A stretch of DNA of 64,000 nt, from NCBI GenBank assembly GCA_029891385.1, contig CM057227.1, positions 60,389,567-60,453,566 of the forward strand, written 5' to 3'. The stretch is from Erythroxylum novogranatense (taxonomy: Eukaryota > Streptophyta > Magnoliopsida > Malpighiales > Erythroxylaceae). Made by a program: the position numbers and the translations under genes. This document shows positions 23,180 through 34,570 of this stretch, piece by piece; the first letter of the stretch is position 1, and each line of letters begins with the position of its first letter. The notes under the pieces were generated by a model that was given only the letters and a program-made list of their open reading frames with translations, was not told the DNA's origin and did not search any database.

Positions 23180-23969
23180 GAGTTTGCAATTCCTTTTCCA
23201 ATGACCGGGTTCATTGCAATGGAAGCAAACTCACTCCTTAGGTGCCTTAGTCTTAGCTTTGGGCTTGGGCTTGGACTTAGGTACTTTACCTTTGCCTTCA
23301 TTGTGCCCTTCTTCTTGAAACCCTTTCCTTTTGAACCACAAAACTTCATTGGTGGTCTTTACCTTTCTCTTTAAGTTCTCTTGACGGTTTTCAGATCCCA
23401 TGCAATTCATCAATGGACTTCTCCATATTATGCATGTTGTAGTTAAGAATGAACTGATCATATTCATCAGTCAAGGATGATAGAATAAGATCCGTTGCCA
23501 ATTCTTGACTAACAGGTGCACCTAATTTCTCAAGATGATGAATGTAACTCTTCATCTTAAGAACATGAGCACTCACAGGTGTGCCAGGAGTCATCTTGCA
23601 TGAATTCAATGCCTTAGTGGTTCTAAACCTCTCTTGGCGTGCTTGCTCTTGAAACATAGTTTTCAATTGAGCAAGCATGTCATAGGCCTCCATTTTCTCT
23701 AAATCCTTCTGAAGGTCAGAGATCATGGCGCCTAACATAAGGCATGACACATCCGTAGAGTCATTGATATGCTTCGTGTAAGCATCCTTTTGAGCCTTAG
23801 GTGCATTCGCTGGTGGTTCCTAAGGGATGGGTTCTTCTAAGACATAAAGCTTTCTTTCTTGCTTGAGAACAATTCTCAAGTTCCTATACCAATCTAAGAA
23901 GTTTGTTCCACTAAGTTTTTCTTTCTCTAAGATATATCGCATAGACAGGTTTGTGGATGGAGTGGCCAT
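23180..23969 (-). pseudogene. Copia gag with intact CCHC zinc knuckle (element D)
   Basis: The start is probably the ATG at 23967-23969 (ATPSTNLSMRYILEKEKLSG, then NFLDWYRNLRIVLKQERKLY). An in-frame TAG follows EEPIP near 23822. The core continues at 23391-23750 (MSCLMLGAMISDLQKDLEKM, LKTMFQEQARQERFRTT, MKSYIHHLEKLGAPVSQELA). After a frame change, 23185-23230 reads CFHCNEPGHWKRNC, a perfect C-X2-C-X4-H-X4-C nucleocapsid finger. The protease that follows is degenerate (VLDT then loss of the glycine frame). Confidence 0.9.
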
Positions 23970-25727
23970 AATCTACAAAAATATGCAATAAGGGTCAACA
24001 TTCTTATAATTATGAGGTATTAGCTCCCACTCAAATAAATAACCCTCAATTGAAAAATGGGAGAAACAAAATCCATATTTTACTAAGTCCTAAGAAAGCT
24101 TTGGCTTAACACTCAAAACTTAGTTATTTAGGTAGAAAACTCTTTTCAATTACATCACATGTAACTCTTGATGGGCTTATCTTAAAATACATCTTATGTA
24201 CTGCATGTATGTAAAAACCCAATCTTATTCCCTAAGCCCAAAACCGTTTTGATAGCTTAGTTAAGTTTAACTATACTTTACCTATGAATAGCACCATTAT
24301 TCAAATGTCTTCCCTAGATAATCTCCACATGCCTTGCTTTGGCAAAAACCCACATAAGAATGAGCTAGAGATAAACATTGGTAAAGATTTATGGAAGGCA
24401 TATAAAACTTAAAATTACGATGAGGGTCCTTCTTAGAAGGTTATTAATCCTTATAAAGAATTATGGAAGATTACAAAACGCTTGTTACAACCTTGGCTTG
24501 ATTCTAATTGTTGATTTGAAAATAAATTTAATTTAATAATTCAACTCTTGAAAAATTAAATTAAATTTTCTAATAAATAATCCTTTCAAAACAATTTTCA
24601 AAATTAATAAAACACCTTTTATTTTATTAGGAATATTTATTAATTTAATCTCTATTAAAATAATAAAAGACAAATTGGGTTTTTAAACAATTAAAAAAAC
24701 ATCTTTTAAAAAAAAAATTTAAAATCGAAAAGGGTGGGGCAGCGTCTGGCGCGTGCAGAGCTGGCACGCGTGGAGCGTGTCCACGCTCCTGAAAGGCGCG
24801 GGCGCGTGTCCCACACGCGCCCGTCGTCTTCCCCAGCCTTCTTTCGGGACACGCGCCCGTTGTCTTCCCCAGCCTTCTTCCCTCTCTCGCCATGTTTTCT
24901 CTCTCCTTTTCTTCTGGTTTTTCTTTTCTTTCCACTTTCTCCACGTTTCCACTACCAATCTCCCACGTTCCACGATTCGAAGCCTGTACTGTCGGATCTA
25001 ACGAAAAGCGGAAGATTGAATCATCGAGTCTCCACCGACGGTTCCCTTCGTCACCGCCGCTGTGGCGTCGCCGGAGACGCATACGGAGAGCCTTGTCGCG
25101 CGCCCGTGAGTGGCGTCGCACGCGATAGCTTGCCAAAGAACACCATCGGTGTTCTCCAACAACCACGGCAGTAAACACAAAAAACAAGGGGAAAAAAAAG
25201 GAGAGGGGAGGACGGGCGTGTTGGAGAAGATGATACATTATTTGCAATCCACAAATCAGAAAACATAAAGGCAGATGTAATTCCAGAAGCCAAGATCGCA
25301 AATTAGAGTTAGACAAAAATTAGGGATTTCAATAAATTTCAGAAACCCTAGTCATTCAAAATTGCAAGATTTCCAGATGTTAAAGAACAATCCACAGAGG
25401 TAAAAAAAAAACATATGGCTTCGGAATAATCGCATAAACTCCTTCATGGTTTTGTTTAAAAACAAATCATGTATCATCAGAAAACATGGGTGCGGCAATG
25501 GAGGAAACTATTTCCAGAAGGACAACAAAACATGCATCAAATAACAAGGATTTCAGAAACCCAGTAATCACCGTATATGCGTATAGAATGAAATTTCCAG
25601 ATCAATGCATAAACGATTAAAACAAAACAGATAGAAACAATTTCAAGCCTTCGGGAAACAATTTCCAAACTTTAACAAAAACATTCACCAATTATAATCA
25701 AGCCTCTAATCCAAGATTAACGATTAA
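23970..25727 (-). other. Leader of element D, with a GC-rich block
   Basis: 1.76 kb between gag and the 5' LTR. The part nearest gag includes the segment also found at 13785-13851. A GC-rich block lies at about 24725-25170 in otherwise AT-rich DNA. No retroviral domain is visible. The several overlapping ORFs at 24645-25316 on both strands look like by-products of base composition. Confidence 0.6.
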
Positions 25728-25741
25728 ACCTGGCTTTGATA
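25728..25741 (-). other. Primer-binding site of element D, damaged
   Basis: CTGGCTTTGATA next to the LTR is the complement of TATCAAAGCCAG. The expected TGG at the LTR side is lost and the LTR reads AGTTGG rather than TGTTGG, so the junction has lost or changed a few bases. Confidence 0.65.
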
Positions 25742-26785
25742 GTTGGATCGCGTACGGTCCGAGTATTCACAATACACTGCGAAAAAGACTATATAAAAAA
25801 ATCACGTATAATCGAAAACACGAGGATTAACGAAAATACCTTATTTTCGTGGGTGGATTGCTTCTTTTCGGATTCCAGCAAATCGCTAATGCCCTCTACC
25901 GGTATCCACACGAGCATGCACGATCCGGCTGCGGTACAGAGTGTGCTAGCACGTCCCGAAACCTTTCTGACGCATATCGATCTTTCTCTTGGATGGCGGC
26001 TAGGGTTTCTTGACAATTGTGTCGTTAACCTAATGAGACCTAAGCTTCTCTATTTATAGAAAACCTAATCTCATTCAGGCCTATTAAGTTTGACCCATTA
26101 TATCATATATAATAAAAGCCCAACAACTTAATTAAATCTAGCCCAATAAATATATCTAAATATATTTATTCAACACCTAATAAATTAGGTCAAGAGAATA
26201 AGCCCAAATCACATCACTCTTTGTGTGCGACCAGAGGCTCATTTGATGTTGGCAATGGGCTTGATTACACTTCAAGGCCCATAAGTCATAAGCGGCCTCT
26301 AGCAAGACATTATGACTACCCAAATCAAATGAGGATCGATAATCCGATTTAACTTTGTAATTATGGTTATAAGCTCGGTCCTTTTGTAACACGATATCAA
26401 GATTAATCACAAGGCATGGTACATGTCAACCTTTGATTAATCATAGTTTCTTGATCCCCAAGTTGATGATTATAACAAATGACATTGATGACTCTTCATC
26501 AATTCATTTGAAACACGACCATGTATTTCTTCACCACACTTGTCAAGAGGCCCAAATAATATCTCTCTCACTTAAGAGAGGTACAAATCCCATCTACGTC
26601 ATTCACATCCCTCCGCATGATTCATTTAGTGTCCAACATAAGACTATTTGTTATTCGGTTAAAAATAACTTAGTCTGATATCAAAACACTAAATTCCTCA
26701 TGTAGGGAACCATGATGACTTCAGGTCAAAGGACTAAAGTCAAACCATATTGAGAATCACTAATGACATGAAACCATGTAGTATT
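25742..26785 (-). repeat. 5' LTR of element D, first part
   Basis: Matches 18613 onward of the left LTR up to CATGTAGTATT, where element C is inserted. It continues at 36417. Confidence 0.94.
26781..26785. repeat. Target-site duplication of element C, left copy
   Basis: GTATT, repeated exactly at 36412-36416. The uninterrupted D LTR at 19650-19665 has a single GTATTCTCTTTTTGGG. Confidence 0.97.
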
Positions 26786-28638
26786 TGTTAGAGTAGTGCC
26801 CTAAAGGCAATCCCCTTTAGCGCATTTTGTTCATAGTTATGTACAAACTTTATGAATAAATAAAGCAAGGCATATTTCATTTATTTGATGTTCATTTTAT
26901 TATGAATTGATAGTGATCTTTAATCAAATTAATGAAGTCCCTGATACATGACATAGCATGAAGGAAATTATGATGCGATCATACTATTGAGATTTCTATC
27001 ATGTGCAATTATGTCAGTATCTAAATTATCCCTAGTCATAGGATTAATGAGACTGGACATCGTTAATCCGGATAGACTAGCACATGTCAAACTCCTTGAT
27101 TGGATCAAGCAGTGGATCTCAGAAAACTGTAAATATTGAGATATTTGGATTTGACATGTGGATGCTTACTAGTGGTAGTAAGTACATTGGATGACCTGCT
27201 ATGAGATCATCACATGGATGTCCTATACAAATGTCAGTGATAATCTCATCATAGCAATGGTGCAAGTATCCTTAGACTTGAGGTACTCAAGGATATCTTG
27301 GGTACTGATTCTGTACTTTGACTCCATTCCTTGTTGCCTTCGAGGTCGCTCATAGGGTGGTGATTGGAGTGCGACTTGAGGTATTCAAGGTAATTGAGTA
27401 GCCAATAGAGGATTCACCACTTCATTATAGCGAAAGAGATACCCGTAGCCTCTTATCGGGATCATTACTTTGAAGTCTCTAGCGCGAGCATACATATGTC
27501 ATGAAGATGGTTTTCATGGACATATAAAGTAATGAGTCCTAGGGCGAGAACCGATTACACTTGGACTAGATTTGATCGATCGGTCTAGTAAGAGTTGACA
27601 CATTGCCCATACTCAAACCAAGTGGGGTATAGCATGGTGAAAGGACGAATTGCACGGTAATTGTCTATGGAAGGGTTAGTGATATGGTTTCATTAGTCAA
27701 ACCAATTACTTTCCTGTTAATTGGGGTCATGATGTGTTGCTAGATACCGCTCATGACTTGCTCAGATTAAGTGTTAATCTAAGTGGCCAACATAACAAGG
27801 GAACCTAATGGGTCACACGCATAAGAGTGACTCGGAGAATCAGTAAAATAGTTTGGACGGAGATCCGATATCTGGAAACAATATGATTAAATGGATCCCG
27901 ATGAGATTGGGATATGTACCGATGATATCGCGACATCGACATTGCTGAAAACCATTTCCGGTGATTTTTCGCCGGCGGGACCCGGCAGGCCGGTAGGACC
28001 GACCCCAATTTGACTGGACCACTTCAGCAATTATATATATTAATTAATTAAGTAAATAATTAATTAATTATATATATTTATATATGATTTTCGGTGGAAC
28101 CAAAAATGGTGGAGATGAAATGGTTTGAAAAGTCAAACCTAATCATTATTTAGCATTTCAATGTATATTAAGCTACCAACGTGGATAGCCATTCTACCAA
28201 GCCTTCATATGTCTTTTAAGTTGTTAAATAGACATATAAGAAGGCATTGGAAGAAGCTTTGTACGTAGGTTGAAGGAGAAGAGTCGAAAGCTTAAGAGTT
28301 AAGCTTGAAAAAATTTGTTTTTCATCTTCTTCCTATCATCCATTCAAGATTGCTTCTACTTCTCCAAGGCTCCACCAAGATCATCTCATTTGCTCTCCAA
28401 GGCTAAGGTAAGAGCTAGCACTCTTTTCTTTAGTCTAGCTATTCCCGGGTCAAAAGAGTTTGTCCCGGTTAGGTTTTCCGACCTCTGCGTGAATACCGTT
28501 AGAGACGGTCTCCTTTGGTCGTTATGGTTTGATTGTTTATACATACACATGGATCCTGGCTTTCGGGAATCTCCCGGGACTCAAAATTTTAAATTCCACA
28601 CTGTGGGAATGTGATGCCTACCCCGGGATTTTCCTACA
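26786..28638 (+). repeat. 5' LTR of element C
   Basis: 1853 bp. Collinear with 34571-36411 with scattered one-base differences, many in homopolymers (for example the CCCGGGTCAAAAG stretch near 28444 against CCGGTCAAAG near 36222). An AT-rich palindromic stretch TTAATTAATTAAG lies near 28040. Confidence 0.95.
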
Positions 28639-28655
28639 GTGGTATCAGAGCTGGT
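28639..28655 (+). other. Primer-binding site of element C
   Basis: GTGGTATCAGAGCTGG immediately follows the LTR end CCTACA. It matches the 3' end of plant initiator Met-tRNA. Confidence 0.92.
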
Positions 28656-29770
28656 TGTGTTGTATAAACAGTCGAAATGATACCTACGTCGGAGTTCCAT
28701 TATGAATTGAGCTGCTGATGCATGTTATTTGTGTGAATTTCGAATCAGTATAGAGATGCATGTTTTCGAAATTTCTTGCTCAGAATTGTTCATAACATGT
28801 TATAGAATATGTTTGTGAAAGATGAGAATTTATCGATGTCGATTGATATGGTTTTGCTAATTTAATTCCCTAAGTTTCGGATGCTGTCTTGTTGAACGTT
28901 TCTGAAACAGGTATGCTTGTAAATTCGAGAATAAATTCTAGAAAAATTGTTTTTCGGATTGGTTTTCACCGACATGTCCCTAAGATGTTTTTGAATGTCT
29001 TTGTGGATGGAAAAATGTTTTCAAGGTGATTTACCATTTATTTCCGAATTACTTGTGTGCTGATGGGAATGTCTGTGTTGGAGAACACAGATTCTGGTTC
29101 GGCTAGATTGCTGAGGTTCAATGAGTTTTTGGGGGAAATAAATCCTGGAAAAATTCATGGAGCATGTTGGGAACATGTTTTAACCTCTGTAATTTTCTCA
29201 GTATTTATTGAAAGTGTTTCAATGGTCATTTTGAGCAAAATGTTGAGCTTAGCAGTTTTGAGAAACTTGCTGGGGCTGTTTTGTTTGGAATGATTGGTTG
29301 TGTTATTTTCTGTTCCAATGCCATGAATCATTTTTATAGTGATTCAAAATGTGTTATATTGATGTGGTATGCATGCCAAGTTGAGATTCTTGAATTTAGG
29401 TTTCCAATAATTTTGGATATCGAATAGGTCACTTTAGCGTCTCGTTAGCTTATTAGTTATCTTGGTTATTTTGGCGTCGCAATTTTTGTGACAAGTGCGG
29501 AGTAATCTTGATAACGTGTAGCCTACCTAGAGATACTTAGCATGATAATTTGGTATCCTTGAATTATGTGGAAATCTAGTGATTAATGGTGGATTAATCG
29601 GTTTCAGGTTTTCATATATAGTTAGACTATATGGCATGCATGAGTTGATGAAAATGTTTCATTAGCACATTAATATAAAGGTTTATATACTTGTTATATT
29701 GGTGTTGTGAATTGGAAATGCCTGGATTGAGAATTAGCGATTAGATAGCAATTCCAAATGCACAAATGAA

Positions 29771-29943
29771 CAAGTCGACTTATATGTTCATAAGTCGACT
29801 TGTTTGATGCTTAGACTAATAAGTCGACTTGCACGATGGTACAAGTCGACTTGTTCATGCGATTGCACAAGTCGACTTACACATGCATAAATCGACTTAT
29901 ACGAGAGCCATAAATCGACTTATACATATACAAGTCGACTTAT
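29771..29943. repeat. Cluster of eight AAGTCGACTT palindromes in the C leader
   Basis: Eight copies within about 173 bp: six exact AAGTCGACTT and two AAATCGACTT. Start-to-start distances are roughly 20-30 bp. The spacers are unrelated in sequence. The B leader has seven copies in the equivalent place. Confidence 0.92.
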
Positions 29944-30146
29944 ATCATGCCTAGTGGGATGATGGGTGATTTTTGGTATAAATTCAATGTGATTGATGCA
30001 ATGCCCTAAATCAGACCATATAGTCATGGTGACTATGATCCTTGGATGAGATTAATTAGATGAGACCTAAAATCCCTCAATTTAAAATATGAAAACTAAC
30101 GCCTTCCATTAATATGGTAGAACCGAGTTCTTATAGGGTTGGGTTG

Positions 30147-30529
30147 TTGAGCTAACCTCAAGCTCACTCTATACGAATATGTTCAAACCATGAAAATATG
30201 ATTTTCGGATTAATGGGTCGGTTTTCCTAGAAGCGTTGATTTGTTGAGCTAACCTCAAGGTCAACGTGGACAGAGGCGAAGTTGGGTAGTGTACATCAGA
30301 TGTACGCGCATCAAGTGTTGATAACCCAATGTATGTGCATACATCAACTGTTGATAGCACTGATCGATAGTTGTGTCTAAGATGTAATTGGTATGTCTGA
30401 TACCTCCGAGACATAAGATGGCTTGTTGAGCTAACCTCAAGGTCATTCTTAATGTCGGTCATCGATGATGCAATTGGTATGACCGATACCTACCGATTGA
30501 CCTAAGGTGACTTGTTGAGCTAACCTCAA
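30147..30529 (+). repeat. Four short hairpins in the C leader
   Basis: TTGAGCTAACCTCAA at 30147-30161, 30244-30258, 30426-30440 and 30515-30529. Stems TTGAG/CTCAA flank a 5-base CTAAC loop. They are preceded by TTG and mostly followed by GGTCA. They correspond one-to-one with the hairpins of element B, which use mainly TTGGG/CCCAA stems with a TAAA loop. Confidence 0.85.
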
Positions 30530-30718
30530 GGTCATTCTTAGCAATGTCGGATATCGACCCACTAGGTCAATGTGCCATTTTGTTTCATGGATTCATGATG
30601 AGGGTTATGGATTACTGTTGAAACTAGTGGGAGGCATATGTATGTCATTTAAGTCCTTATGAGCATACATTTAATCCTATTCTAACTTTCTTTCTCTCTA
30701 CGTTTAGGTTGATTGAAG

Positions 30719-31460
30719 ATGTCGACTAGTGTGAATCTTCGCTCACTAATGGATGCAAACAAATTAACGGACCAAATTTTCTTGATTGGTGCGGAATCGA
30801 GAATTGTTCTCGGATCGAGGATCTAGGATATATCTTTGATTTTCGCTTCGGATCCACTTCTGAAGGAGCTTCGATGATGATCGAAGGCATATCGTAAGCA
30901 TCTAAAAGACGGTGACATAGCCACTGCATTATGCTTGCATCGATGTCACCGAGTGCGAAGCGACGAGTCTATGGATGCTCACGATAGTGTTTCATCTTAG
31001 AGAGTTGTTTGATGAGCAAGCACGGTCCGAGCGGTTCGAGACCTCAAGGTTGCTCTTTACAACGAAGATGACTCTGGTTCATCTGCGGTGCAATATGCAT
31101 TGAAGATGAATGGCTATATTGAGAGGTTGGTCGTCTTAGGTTTTGTGATGGATTACGAGTTAAGTATAGACTTAATTCTTGTTGGTTTGTCGATAGTTAT
31201 TCACGGTTTGTGTTGAACTATCGAATGAACCAAATATCCACCACAATTCGAGTGATCAATCTGCTCAAGACAATGAAACAAGTTGTCAAGCAAGATAGCA
31301 AGCGTTGCTATTGGTGGATTCTTCTTCCTCTGCTTCCAAGAAGAGGAAAGAAGAAGAAAAGGCTCGAAGCCGAAAGGAAGTGCAGTGAAAGGCAAGAAGA
31401 AGACCAAAGAGACGCACCAAAAGGTACCGCTTCCATTCGGGTAAGATGGTCATTGGGCGT
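30719..31460 (+). pseudogene. Copia gag (element C)
   Basis: ATG at 30719-30721, then STSVNLRSLMDANKL and FLDW-like pieces across small frame shifts. Later segments near 31090-31230 (YALKMNGYIERL, NYRMNQISTTI) match B gag. The lysine-rich tail is near 31330-31400. At least five frame breaks remove any ORF longer than about 110 codons. Role as for B gag: particle formation and RNA packaging. Confidence 0.82.
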
Positions 31461-31522
31461 ATCGCAAAATCTATCTGGAAGAATCGAAGCGAAGAAGGCA
31501 TTAGCGCCTCGACTTCTTCGGT

Positions 31523-32960
31523 ATGTTTGTCATTGAGGTTATCTGCTTCGATCATAACATATGGGTATTAGATACGGTTGTGGCTCACATATGTAATGAT
31601 ATCACGGGGCCTCGAGGACGATGGCGACTCATAAAGGGAGAAATGGACTGCGTGTTGGCAATGGAGCAAGAGTTCTTTGCATTAGCCATAGGGACTTATG
31701 TTTTGACACTCCCGGTGGGCTTGTACTTAACTTGGATGATTGTTATTTTGTACCGTGTTAACAAAGAACATCTTGTCATTTCTTGTTTAAATAGAGCTGG
31801 TTTCCATTTGTCTTTTGGTAACAATGGTTGTTCTATTAGCTCAAATGGAATGCTTTATGGTACTTGGTACATTATGCAATGGAATTTACATATTAGATAT
31901 GTCACATCTGGTTATGAATGTCAATGGCGCTAAAAGACATAAAGAGATAATTTAAAATCAACTTACTTATGGCATTATCGCTTGGCCATATAAATGAGAG
32001 ACGCATCGCTAAGCTCCACAAGAGTGGAAGTTTAGGGTCATTCGATTATGAATCATATGACACATGTGAATCTTGTTTATTAGGCAAGATGACTAAGTTA
32101 CCTTTTAAGGGAAAGGGTGAGCAATGCGATGGATTATTAGACCTAATACATTCGGATGTATGTGGTCCGATGTCCATCCATGCGGAAGTGGTTGCCGTTA
32201 CTTCATTACCTTTATCGATGATTATTCTCGATATGGGTACCAGATGTCGATGAGATACAAATCTGAAGCGTTTGAAAAGTTCAAACAATTGAAATGAAGT
32301 AGAAAAACAACTTGGTAAAAGTATCAAAACATTACGATCAATCGTGGTGGTGAATACTTAGACCAAGAGTTTTGGATTATCTCATAGATAATGAGATATT
32401 ATCTCGATGGACCCTCCTTACACACCACACATAATGGTGTGGCGAGAAGGAGAAATCGAACCTTGTTGGACATGGTACGATCTATGATGGGCTTTACACA
32501 TTACCAAAATCCTTTTGGGGATATGCACTTGAGGCATTTGTTTACTTGTTAAGCGAGTTCCATCAAGCGATTGATGTTACTCCATATGAGATGTGGACTA
32601 ACAAGAAACCTTATCTTTTTATTTGAAAGTATGGGGTTGTCACCTTTATGTGAAGCGGACACGGTCGGATAAGCTTGGAGCAAAATCGACAAGTGTTTGT
32701 TCGTAGGATATCCTAAGGAAACAAGAGGATATCAATTCTACCTTCTTTGAGGAACAAAAGGTGTTTGTTTGATGCATGCTGTCTTTAGAGAAAGAGTTTC
32801 TTTTAAAGAGGACGGTGGGAGCAAAGTTGAACTTGAAGAAGTTCAAGATGCTCGACAGACGCGGATCAATCGCACGAACTCAAACGTAACTCATACAGAT
32901 GAGGTAACAGTTCAACCTTCTACTACACACGAAAGTCGTGGGTCAAGTAGGATCGTTACA
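31523..32960 (+). pseudogene. Copia protease, GAG-pre-integrase and integrase remnants (element C)
   Basis: Protease trace: NIWVLDT near 31556-31575, with the catalytic D-T followed by a base loss. GAG-pre-integrase: LGHINERRIAKLHKSGSLG near 31980-32040. Integrase: LGKMTKLPFKGKGE and DLIHSDVCGPMS at 32080-32180, then broken pieces matching the B integrase to about 32600, and the hinge region (EEVQDARQTRI, VQPSTTHE) to about 32940. The differences from B cluster at CAG/CTG positions. Confidence 0.82.
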
Positions 32961-32999
32961 TTCCGAGAGATATGGATTTCGTGAGTGAGCAGAATGACG

Positions 33000-34535
33000 T
33001 ATTGCTCATAGAGGATGATGAGCCTACCACCTATGAAGAGGTTACGAAGAGTTGAGTGCGAAAAATGGCTTCGTGCCATGAAATCGAAATGGATTCCATG
33101 TGTGAAAACCAAGTATGGACTTTGGTTGATGCACTGAAGGATAAAACCTATAGGGTGCAAATGGGTTTCAAGAAGAAAACGGCATGGATGGTAATGTGAT
33201 TACCTATAAAGCAAGGCTTATGGCTAAAGGCTTTCGTCAAAGACAAGGAGTTGACTATGACGAGACCTTCAGTCCAGTAGCAATGCTTAAATCCATTAAG
33301 ATACTCCTAGCCATTGCCGCTCATTATGATTATGAGATATGGCAAATGGATGTGAAGAAAGCTTTCCTGAATGGAAATCTGGCTGAGGATGTGTACATGA
33401 CACAACCTGAGGGCTTCATTTCCGCTGATGGCGAAAAGGTATGCAAGCTTCAGAAATCCATTTATGGATTGAAGCAAGCATCCAGGAGTTGGAATATCCG
33501 TTTTGATGAGACAATCAAAGAGTTTGGTTTCTCACAAAATCCGGATGAACACTGTGTGTACAAGAAGGTTAATGGAACTGCGATCGTATTCCTTGTGTTA
33601 TATGTAGATGACATATTGTTGCTAGGAAGCGATGTCTCAATCTTCTGATCTGTAAAAATTTGGTTGTCAAACAATTTGCCATGAAAGACCTTGGAGAAGT
33701 AACTTATATCCTTGGGATAAAGATTTATAGAGATAGATCGAAGAGGTTGCTTGGTCTTTCACAATCAGCGTACATAGACAAGGTGCTAAAGAGGTTTAGC
33801 ATGGAGCAATCGAGAGGGTTTCTTCCCATTACTCATGGGATGACACTCTCGAAGTCCATATGTCCTAAGACACGGATGAGAGGATGCGTATGAATATGAT
33901 CCGTATCGTCTGCGAGTAGGATCTATTATGTACGCAATGCTATATACGAGACCTCGATGTATCATATGCTCTAAGTGTTACGAGCGGATACCAATCGGAT
34001 CTGGTGAAGGTCCTTTGGGTGGTATCAAGAATATCTAAAATACTTGCGAAGAACTAAGGATGTTTTCTTGATATTTGGAGATGGAAATCTCAAGTGGCGG
34101 GTATCTGATGCGATTTTAATCGATAAGGGCGACTCGAGTCCCAATCAGGTTATGTTTTCACACTTAATGGCGGGCGATCGGTTGGAAGAGTTCCAAGCAG
34201 AGGCGGCTGGCGATTCAACGACCGAGGCGAGTACATTGCGCATCGAGACCTGAAAAAGGGCGGTTTGGATCGAAGTTCATTTACGAACTTGGTGTGGTTC
34301 CTAGTGTGATGGACCCATCTGATTGTATTGTGACAACACGGGGCTATTATTGCAGCAAAGGAGCCAAGGTCTCATCGGCGATCCAAACACGTACTCGCCG
34401 ATACCACTTGATTCGGAGATCATTGCGGGGTGATGTCCCGATAGAGAGAATTCTGAGCGTAACATTGCTGATCCGTTGACAAAGCCATTGCCACGTAAGA
34501 ATTTTGATTCTCATGTACTCGCTTATGGTATTAGA
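33000..34535 (+). pseudogene. Copia reverse transcriptase and RNase H (element C)
   Basis: The longest intact piece is 33184-33648: [90 protein letters not shown] (YVDD catalytic box). It continues in another frame at 33660-33893 (MKDLGEVTYILGIKIYRDRS). The RNase H part, 34040-34535, is heavily broken (TEAS, then DCIVTTRG-like, then RYQGD-like near the end). Non-functional. Confidence 0.9.
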
Positions 34536-34555
34536 TACCAAGGCGATTGACTTTA

Positions 34556-34570
34556 GGTCAAGTGGGAGAT
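34556..34570 (+). other. Polypurine tract of element C
   Basis: GTCAAGTGGGAGAT directly before the 3' LTR start TGTTAGAG, as in A. Confidence 0.82.

Larger units (their letters stand above)
28656..30718 (+). other. Long untranslated leader of element C (~2 kb)
   Basis: No coding signature. The small ORF at 29057-29293 resembles no known domain. It holds the palindrome cluster (29771-29943) and the four-hairpin set (30147-30529) in the same order and orientation relative to gag as in element B, whose leader occupies 9876-11924 on the other strand. Confidence 0.75.

Noticed and set aside
24645..25316. Overlapping ORFs of up to 223 codons on both strands
   Set aside because: They arise from a GC-rich block with few stop codons in a retrotransposon leader. 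No domain, and low-complexity Arg/Pro/Ser composition in every frame.
29771..29943. CRISPR-like array
   Set aside because: The repeat is a 10-bp palindrome with irregular short spacers inside a plant retrotransposon leader; no cas genes, and repeats and spacers are far too short.
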